Shown: piece after piece, positions 1 to 5,317 of the stretch
Layout: each line of letters opens with the position of its first letter
Numbering within the stretch: position 1 is the first letter of the stretch
Origin: M3007 sp040080915
Lineage (GTDB): Bacteria > Bacteroidota > Bacteroidia > Chitinophagales > Saprospiraceae
Reading direction: 5' to 3'
DNA length: 7,108 nt
NCBI GenBank assembly: GCA_040080915.1
Contig: JBEBHD010000261.1
Location: 1 to 7,108 of the forward strand
The notes under the pieces: generated by a model
Told to the model about the DNA's origin: nothing
Seen by the model: the letters and a program-made list of their open reading frames with translations, nothing else
The model's database searches: none
Position numbers and translations under genes: made by a program

Positions 1-848
1 GGATACCTCAGGCGCAGTTTTTTCAGACAAAAAAAGATGCGGCAAACGACTCCGGTGTGCTGCTCCGCATGAACGCAGGGGTAAGCAGTCAGTTTCTGTC
101 GGCCTTGCTCCTCATCGGGCCGTATTTGCCCGGAGGACTGACATTAATACCGGAAGGTCGGCCCGTATCGCGGCCTTATGTGGACATGACCCTGTGTGTG
201 ATGCGCCATTTCGGCACCGTTGCGGACTGGCAGCCCGATGGCTCGATCCGTGTGCCGCCGGGCAGGTATCTGCCGCGCCCGTTGACCATTGAGGCTGACT
301 GGTCGGCGGCTTCCTACTGGTATGCGATGGCAGCGTTTGCGGAAGCGCCCGATCTGAACCTGCACGGACTACTGGCCGACAGTTGGCAGGGCGACCGAGT
401 TGTGGCGGGGATGATGCAACAGTTTTGGGGAAATTCCCCCGTTCCTTTCATCCACAACTTCAGGGACTGCCCCGACGTGGCCCAGACCTTCGCCGTGGTG
501 TGTGCCGGGCTGGGCGTACCGGGCGAGTTTTCGGGGCTGGAAACATTGGCTATCAAAGAAACCGACCGTTGCGCCGCGCTCGCCACCGAATTGGCCAAGG
601 TGGGCGTGCGTTTCGAGCCGGACGCGGAACGGCGAGGTGTATTTCGTCTGAGCGGGAAAGCCGTTTGGCAAACGCCGCCCCGTTTCGCCACCCACGGCGA
701 CCACCGCATGGCCATGTCACTGGCCACTCTGGCCATGCTCGGACCCGTCGAAATCGAAAACCCGGACGTGGTGGCTAAGTCGTACCCGGAATTTTGGGAA
801 CACCTGCGAGCCGTGGGATTTGTCTTGGAAAAAACCAGCGAACAATGA
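1..848 (+). CDS. aroA: 3-phosphoshikimate 1-carboxyvinyltransferase (EPSP synthase), 3' part
   Basis: EPSP synthase joins shikimate-3-phosphate and phosphoenolpyruvate in the sixth step of the cytoplasmic shikimate pathway to chorismate and aromatic amino acids. The gene enters from the left edge. The first complete codon is at 3, and 281 codons are visible before TGA at 846-848. The family is usually about 410-430 residues, so roughly the first third is missing. The GTG at 57 is an internal valine codon, because the frame is open upstream of it. Family landmarks appear in order: SSQ of the shikimate-3-phosphate site (84-92), SRPYVDMT, DWSAASYW, RDCPDVAQT with the aspartate matching the catalytic Asp313 of the E. 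coli enzyme, KETDR (555-569), and DHRMAM (699-716) with the PEP-binding arginine. All active-site signatures in the visible part are intact, so it should be functional. The CPDVAQT and IKETDR wording resembles the short Bacteroidota form. The stop overlaps the next start. Confidence 0.96.
   Translation, partial: IPQAQFFQTKKDAANDSGVLLRMNAGVSSQFLSALLLIGPYLPGGLTLIPEGRPVSRPYVDMTLCVMRHFGTVADWQPDGSIRVPPGRYLPRPLTIEADWSAASYWYAMAAFAEAPDLNLHGLLADSWQGDRVVAGMMQQFWGNSPVPFIHNFRDCPDVAQTFAVVCAGLGVPGEFSGLETLAIKETDRCAALATELAKVGVRFEPDAERRGVFRLSGKAVWQTPPRFATHGDHRMAMSLATLAMLGPVEIENPDVVAKSYPEFWEHLRAVGFVLEKTSEQ
845..848 (+). promoter_or_regulatory. ATGA stop-start overlap, aroA to GHMP kinase
   Basis: The TGA of aroA (846-848) overlaps the ATG of the kinase (845-847). 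Such overlaps normally mean translational coupling by re-initiation. No strong Shine-Dalgarno sequence is present, only an A-rich run (830-836) ahead of the start. The two genes therefore very likely share one mRNA. Confidence 0.75.
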
Positions 849-1795
849 CATCGAACCCGCTACCCGACACCACCATTCGCGCCCAAGGCAAACTGTTGCT
901 CACGGGCGAGTACGCCGTGCTTGACGGGGCACTGGCACTCGCGTTGCCCGCACGCTACGGACAAACGCTGGAGGTGTCACTCGGCGGTCAAACCGGCGTA
1001 CTGACCTGGGCAAGCCTCGACGAAACCGGCGGTATTTGGTTCGAGGCCGCGTTTGCCCTGCCCGGCCTTGAAGCGTTGCACTCCACCGACCAGCCGACTG
1101 TGTACCGCCTTCGGGAAATGCTGCTGGCGTGCCGCCGGCAAAACCCGTTTTTTCTTGCTGACGATGCCGCTATGCACGTGCAAACCTGCACCGACTTTCC
1201 CCGTGAATGGGGCCTCGGCACGAGCAGCACGCTCATCGCCGCATTGGCCCGCTGGGCGGGAGCCGATCCGTACCGGGTTTTGTTCGACACACTTGGCGGT
1301 TCCGGGTACGATATTGCCTGCGCTTTTGCCGAGGGGCCGTTGCTGTACCGGCTCGATAGCGGCCAGCCTCAAGTGGAGCCGGTGGTATTCGATCCGCCGT
1401 TTGCCGACAGGCTGTTTTTTGTTTTTTTAGGAAAAAAACAGGACAGTCGGGTGGGCATCCGCCATTTCCGTGAGCGGGCGCAAGGCGACACGGGGCTCGT
1501 CGAAGCCATATCGGAAATCACTCGGCAGTGCCTGAACGCGGGCGCACTCGGCGATTTTTGCGCCGCCTTGCTGGAGCACGAGCGCCTCATCGGTCGGGCA
1601 CTCGACCTGCCCCGGGCGCAGGAACTGTACTTTGGCGATTTCCCCGGCACGGTCAAAAGTCTTGGTGCCTGGGGCGGCGACTTTGTACTGGCAGCCAGTG
1701 CTGCTGGCGATACGGAGCGCTATTTTCGGGAACGGGGTTTTGCCGTTTGCATCCCTTACGCGGACATGGTGGCAACAAAAAAAGCCAATTCCTAA
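845..1795 (+). CDS. GYDIA-family GHMP kinase (mevalonate-kinase-like)
   Basis: This 316-residue protein belongs to the GHMP superfamily of small-molecule kinases. Residues 15-26 (GKLLLTGEYAVL) match the N-terminal substrate/lysine motif of mevalonate kinases (GK..L.GEH.VV). GLGTSS at 123-128 is the phosphate-binding motif 2, here with T where GLGSS is usual. GSGYDIA at 152-158 is the family-naming motif, and Asp156 sits where mevalonate kinases have the catalytic Asp. KSLGAWGGDF at 271-280 is the glycine-rich motif 3. The length suits a complete enzyme. I chose the ATG at 845 because it overlaps the aroA stop (ATGA) and the homologous region starts soon after; the in-frame ATG at 794 lies inside aroA. 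An A-rich stretch just upstream suits initiation in this phylum. A role in the mevalonate/isoprenoid pathway is possible from the resemblance, but the substrate cannot be read from sequence and no other mevalonate gene is visible here. Confidence 0.88.
   Translation: MTSNPLPDTTIRAQGKLLLTGEYAVLDGALALALPARYGQTLEVSLGGQTGVLTWASLDETGGIWFEAAFALPGLEALHSTDQPTVYRLREMLLACRRQNPFFLADDAAMHVQTCTDFPREWGLGTSSTLIAALARWAGADPYRVLFDTLGGSGYDIACAFAEGPLLYRLDSGQPQVEPVVFDPPFADRLFFVFLGKKQDSRVGIRHFRERAQGDTGLVEAISEITRQCLNAGALGDFCAALLEHERLIGRALDLPRAQELYFGDFPGTVKSLGAWGGDFVLAASAAGDTERYFRERGFAVCIPYADMVATKKANS
1412..1441. repeat. Homopolymer-rich inverted repeat inside the GHMP kinase gene
   Basis: CTGTTTTTT (1412-1420) pairs perfectly with AAAAAACAG (1433-1441). 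Between them T7 (1422-1428) can instead pair with A7 (1432-1438) across an AGG loop. The block encodes the stretch FFVFLGKKQ, which looks like normal family sequence. It is probably coding-driven, yet it contains three runs of six or seven identical bases close together. It is not a terminator, since no T run follows the hairpin and the frame stays open. Confidence 0.5.
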
Positions 1796-1800
1796 CCCTT

Positions 1801-1832
1801 TCTGGAATTCGTTCGTTGTAAGCGTACTTTTG
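1801..1832 (+). promoter_or_regulatory. Candidate Bacteroidota-type promoter for the DUF4175 gene
   Basis: TACTTTTG at 1825-1832 matches the Bacteroidota -7 consensus TAnnTTTG exactly. TCTG at 1801-1804 is a one-mismatch version of the TTTG/TTG -33 element with 20 bases between them, which is the usual spacing. The site starts six bases after the kinase stop and about 95 bp ahead of the ATG at 1927. A second, weaker copy (CACTTTTG, 1837-1844) lies 12 bp further on. This suggests the DUF4175 gene can be transcribed independently of aroA and the kinase. It is a short motif match without experimental support. Confidence 0.4.
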
Positions 1833-1902
1833 TGCCCACTTTTGCAACCCGGTGCGCAACCGATGCCGCCAAACACACTCTTTGTCGCGCATGCTCACCG
1901 CA

Positions 1903-1924
1903 CATCACTCATCGCTCATCACTC
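1903..1924 (+). repeat. Short direct repeat in the pyrimidine-rich leader before the DUF4175 start
   Basis: CATCACTC occurs at 1903-1910 and again at 1917-1924, separated by ATCGCT, ending two bases before the ATG at 1927. The segment is purine-poor in the region where a Shine-Dalgarno sequence would sit, so it would leave the start region unstructured. No function is claimed. Confidence 0.4.
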
Positions 1925-1926
1925 TT

Positions 1927-4900
1927 ATGCAACGCGACAACTACAGCCTGCTCATCGAGAAACTCGACGGTTTCATTCGCAAGTTTTATGTCAACCAACT
2001 CCTGCGCGGATCGCTCTACACCGTGGGTGCCGTGCTGGGGCTTTTTATCCTGCTCAACGTGCTGGAGTACTATTTTTACTTCGGCACGGCGGTACGTACA
2101 AGTATGCTCTGGGGGTTCATGTTGCTTTCGGGCGCGGCGTTGTACCGCTGGGTAGGGCTGCCGCTGATGCACTATTTTCACTTGGGGAAACTTATCAGCC
2201 ACGAGCAGGCGGCACAGATCATCGGCCAGCATTTCGCCGATGTAAAGGACAAGTTGCTCAATATCCTGCAATTGCGAAACCAAGCCTCGAACGCGCTGCA
2301 TACGGAGCTGATCAATGCCTCCATCAACCAAAAAAGTGATGAGATTCGGTTTGTGCCGTTCAAGGCGGCCATTGACCTGCAAAAAAACCGCAAGTACCTC
2401 CGCTATGCCTTGCCGCCGGTGCTGATGCTGTTGTTCCTGTTTTTAGGCGCACCCAATATCCTGCGCGAGGGCACCATGCGCCTGCTGAACAGCACCAAAA
2501 AATTTGAAAAGCCCGCGCCGTTCAAGTTTCTCGTCAATGTGAACGACCTCAAAGCGGTGCAGTTTACCGATTTTGTGCTCAGCGTCGGCGTGGAAGGCTC
2601 GGTGCTGCCCAACGAGATGTTTGTAGAGATCGGCAACGTGCAGTACCGCTTGGACAAAGATGCCGCCGACCAGTTTTCGTATACATTTTCCAATGTTCAA
2701 AAAGACATTGAGTTTCGCCTTTTTGGCGGTGGCGTGGAAAGCGAAGACTACACCCTGCGCGTGGTACGCCGCCCCAACATCTTGTCGTTCGACGTAAAAA
2801 TCAAGTTCCCCGACTACATTGGCCGCCCGGCGGAATCCCTCGCCAATGTTGGCGACTTGGTGTTGCCGCAAGGCTCCAGCATCAACTGGGTGTTCAACGC
2901 CCAGCACACCGATCGCCTCGATCTGCGCTTTGGCAACGAACCGGCCGCAGCCTCCAAACGCTTCGGCGATGCCCTCTTTTCCTTCAGCCGCCGCGCCCTC
3001 AAGGACGAAACCTACCACATCTATCTCGGCAACGAGGCCCTGCCCAAGGCCGATTCCGTGGCCTACACCGTCACTGTGATCCCTGATTTGCACCCACAGA
3101 TTGAAGTTGAGGAGTTCAAGGACAGCACCAATACCCGCATGCTCTTTTTCGCCGGCGATGCTTCCGACGACTACGGCCTGCTCAACCTGACGTTCAACTA
3201 CCAGATCAAAAAAGCCAAGGGCACACAGTTGCCGCTGGTCAGCACAAAAATACCCAAGCCTGCCGGCAAACAAATCCAGTACGACCATACCTGGAACCTC
3301 CGCGACCTGAGCGTGGAGCCTGGCGACGAGATTTCCTACTACTTCGAGGTGTTCGACAACGACGGCGTGAACGGCAGCAAAAGCGCCCGCACCAACGTCA
3401 TGCAATGGCGTATGCCCAGCCTCGAGGAGTACCGAAAGGAGCAGGCTCAAACCTCAGAGGAAATCCAGCGCGACCTGGAAAAGGCGCTGAAGGAGAGCGC
3501 CAAAATTCAAGAGGAAATGAAGAAGCTGCGCAACAAGGTGCTCCAGCAAAAAGAACTGGACTGGAAAACGCGTAAGGACATGGAAAAAACGCTCGACCGC
3601 CAGAAGCAACTACAAAACGAAATCCAGCAGGCCAAGGAGAACTTTGAGCAGAGCCAAAAAATGCAACAGGATTTCGAGCAGCAGAAAAACGAGGAGATAA
3701 AAGAGAAGCAGGAGCAGCTGGACAAAATGTTCGAGGAGACGGTTTCTGAAGAGATGAAAAAACTCATGGAGGACATCGAAAAACTCCTCCAAGAGATGAA
3801 CAAGGAAGAAATGCTGGAGCAGATGCAGCAGATGGAGATGAAAAACCAGGACATGGACAAGCAGCTCGAACGCCTTCAGGAACTCTTCAAGCAGCTCGAA
3901 GTAGAAAACATGCTCCAGCAGCAGATTGAGCAACTCGAAGAATTGGCCAAGGAACAGGACAAACTGGCCGAGGAAACCGAGAAGGAAGCCAAGCCCGACG
4001 AGCAGCTTACAAAAGAACAGGAGGACCTCAACCAACAAATGGATGACATCAAAAAACAGCACGAGGAGCTCCTGAAAAAGAACGAGGAACTGAAGCGGCC
4101 GGAAAAAATCGAGGACAACAAGGAGGAGATGAAGGACATCAAGAAGGATATGGAAGAGTCCAAGGAAGAAATAGAAAAAGAGCAGAAGCAGGGTGCCAGC
4201 AAAAAGCAGAAAAAGGCGGCCAACAAGATGAAGAACGCCGCCAACAAAATGAAGCAAAACCGCCAGTCGGGCGAGATGGAGCAGATGGAAGAAGACATCG
4301 CCATGCTGCGCCAGCTCTTGGAAAACCTGCTCACGTTGTCGTTTGCCCAAGAGGCCAACACACGGGATTTTGCCAATACCTCCGTGAACACCCCCCGTTA
4401 TGTGGAACTGACGCAAGACCAGTTCAAGATCAAGGATGATTTCAAAATCGTGGAGGACAGCCTGCGTGCCCTCGCCAGCCGCAACTTCCAGATTGAAGGT
4501 GTCATTACAGAAAAAGTGGGCGAAATCAAGGAGGGTTTAGTGTACAGCCTCGATCAATTGGAGGAGCGTCAGGTAACTTCCGCCAATGAGTACCAGACCC
4601 GCACCATGAAAAGCCTCAACGATCTGGCCCTCATGCTTTCCGAAAGCATGGACCAGATGCAACAGCAGATGAACAACGGCCAGCCCGGCTCCGGCAGCTG
4701 CAAAAAACCCGGCGGCTCTGGCGACGGTAAAAAAGGCAAAGTGCCCATGGACAAAATCACCAAGGGCCAAAAAGGCTTGAATGAGCAGATGAAAGACCTC
4801 AAAGAGCGGCTCGAAAAAGGGCAAAAACCCGGCCAGGGCCAAGGCGGCATGAGCAAGGAGTTTGCTCAGATGGCCGCCCAACAGGCCGCCTTGCGCAAAG

Positions 4901-5271
4901 CCCTACGTGAAATGCAAAAGGAAAAACAAGAACAGGGCAAGGGCAGTAAATCGTTGGACGAGCTCATGGAGGAAATGGACAAGACCGAGACCGACCTCGT
5001 GAACAAGCGCCTGACCAACGAAATGCTCAAACGCCAGCAGCAAATCATCACCCGCCTGCTCGAAGAGGAACGCGCCGAACGCGAACAGCAACAGGACGAA
5101 CAACGCCAGGCCCAAACGGCCAAGCAACAAAACACCAAGGTGCCGCCCGCGCTGGAGGAGTACCTGAAAAAGCGCCGCGCCGAAGTTGACCTGTTCCGCA
5201 CCGTATCGCCAGCTCTCAAGCCGTACTACAAACAATTGGTAGAAGAGTACATCAAAGGCGTGGGGCAGTAG
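1927..5271 (+). CDS. DUF4175 family membrane-anchored coiled-coil protein
   Basis: This 1114-residue protein resembles the DUF4175 family (related to TIGR02302 of Alphaproteobacteria), whose function is unknown. The N-terminus has three hydrophobic segments, at about 29-51, 57-80 and 158-175. Positive charges before the first (R18, K19, R27) and between the second and third suggest a cytoplasmic N-terminus and a large periplasmic C-terminus. Residues 180-495 look beta-rich, probably Ig-like, with EISYYFEVFDNDG at 468-480. Residues 497-800 are a long K/E/Q/M-rich coiled coil, including a tandem AANKMK pair. A Gly/Lys/Pro linker follows at 917-940, holding the only cysteine (C925), then more helix and a conserved-looking tail (PPALEEYLKKRR...LKPYYKQLVEEYI, 1073-1109). 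The ATG at 1927 is preferred over the GTG at 1852, since the 25 extra residues are polar, repetitive and unlike family N-termini. It may have its own promoter at 1801-1832. Confidence 0.88.
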   Translation: MQRDNYSLLIEKLDGFIRKFYVNQLLRGSLYTVGAVLGLFILLNVLEYYFYFGTAVRTSMLWGFMLLSGAALYRWVGLPLMHYFHLGKLISHEQAAQIIGQHFADVKDKLLNILQLRNQASNALHTELINASINQKSDEIRFVPFKAAIDLQKNRKYLRYALPPVLMLLFLFLGAPNILREGTMRLLNSTKKFEKPAPFKFLVNVNDLKAVQFTDFVLSVGVEGSVLPNEMFVEIGNVQYRLDKDAADQFSYTFSNVQKDIEFRLFGGGVESEDYTLRVVRRPNILSFDVKIKFPDYIGRPAESLANVGDLVLPQGSSINWVFNAQHTDRLDLRFGNEPAAASKRFGDALFSFSRRALKDETYHIYLGNEALPKADSVAYTVTVIPDLHPQIEVEEFKDSTNTRMLFFAGDASDDYGLLNLTFNYQIKKAKGTQLPLVSTKIPKPAGKQIQYDHTWNLRDLSVEPGDEISYYFEVFDNDGVNGSKSARTNVMQWRMPSLEEYRKEQAQTSEEIQRDLEKALKESAKIQEEMKKLRNKVLQQKELDWKTRKDMEKTLDRQKQLQNEIQQAKENFEQSQKMQQDFEQQKNEEIKEKQEQLDKMFEETVSEEMKKLMEDIEKLLQEMNKEEMLEQMQQMEMKNQDMDKQLERLQELFKQLEVENMLQQQIEQLEELAKEQDKLAEETEKEAKPDEQLTKEQEDLNQQMDDIKKQHEELLKKNEELKRPEKIEDNKEEMKDIKKDMEESKEEIEKEQKQGASKKQKKAANKMKNAANKMKQNRQSGEMEQMEEDIAMLRQLLENLLTLSFAQEANTRDFANTSVNTPRYVELTQDQFKIKDDFKIVEDSLRALASRNFQIEGVITEKVGEIKEGLVYSLDQLEERQVTSANEYQTRTMKSLNDLALMLSESMDQMQQQMNNGQPGSGSCKKPGGSGDGKKGKVPMDKITKGQKGLNEQMKDLKERLEKGQKPGQGQGGMSKEFAQMAAQQAALRKALREMQKEKQEQGKGSKSLDELMEEMDKTETDLVNKRLTNEMLKRQQQIITRLLEEERAEREQQQDEQRQAQTAKQQNTKVPPALEEYLKKRRAEVDLFRTVSPALKPYYKQLVEEYIKGVGQ
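4213..4254 (+). repeat. Tandem heptad KAANKMK/NAANKMK in the DUF4175 coiled coil
   Basis: Two adjacent 21-base units (4213-4233 and 4234-4254) encode KAANKMK and NAANKMK, residues 763-776. The codons differ at several third positions, so the repeat is held at the protein level and is not a recent DNA duplication. A seven-residue unit equals one coiled-coil heptad. Confidence 0.6.
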
Positions 5272-5273
5272 GG

Positions 5274-5288
5274 AAACACGCTGTGTTT
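5274..5288 (+). terminator. Small hairpin after the DUF4175 stop, possible weak terminator
   Basis: AAACAC (5274-5279) and GTGTTT (5283-5288) form a perfect 6-bp stem with a GCT loop, three bases after the stop codon. The T run continues by only one more base before C, and the stem is AT-rich, so termination would be weak at best. Read-through into the propeller gene 46 bp after the stop is plausible. Confidence 0.25.
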
Positions 5289-5317
5289 TCGCGTTCTTTG
5301 CAGCACGAGAACTGCCC

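Noticed and set aside
57..59. GTG at 57 as the start of aroA
   Set aside because: The same frame is open to the left edge, and a start here would remove the N-terminal third of a family whose members need both domains; the gene is simply cut by the window.
794..844. Upstream in-frame ATG at 794 as the kinase start
   Set aside because: It would overlap aroA by 55 bases and add 17 residues with no family resemblance, whereas the ATG at 845 gives a standard ATGA overlap.
1844..1861. GCAACC direct repeat and TTGC/GCAA pairing in the gap as an operator or terminator
   Set aside because: The arms are four to six bases with no T run and no known binding-site pattern; chance is likely.
1852..1926. 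GTG at 1852 as the start of the DUF4175 protein
   Set aside because: The added 25 residues come from the repeated pyrimidine-rich leader and resemble no protein segment; the ATG at 1927 begins directly at the expected N-terminus.
1632..2339. Plus-strand frame of 235 codons spanning the kinase end and the DUF4175 start
   Set aside because: It is out of frame with both well-supported genes, crosses their boundary and shows no domain.
2443..3450. Minus-strand open frame of 335 codons opposite the DUF4175 gene
   Set aside because: It is the antisense shadow of a well-supported coding region, with Val/His/Ala-rich composition and no recognisable domain.
3610..4416. Minus-strand leucine/phenylalanine-rich frame of 268 codons that looks like a membrane protein
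   Set aside because: Leu and Phe arise from reading Lys/Glu/Gln codons of the coiled coil backwards; the plus-strand protein explains the whole stretch.
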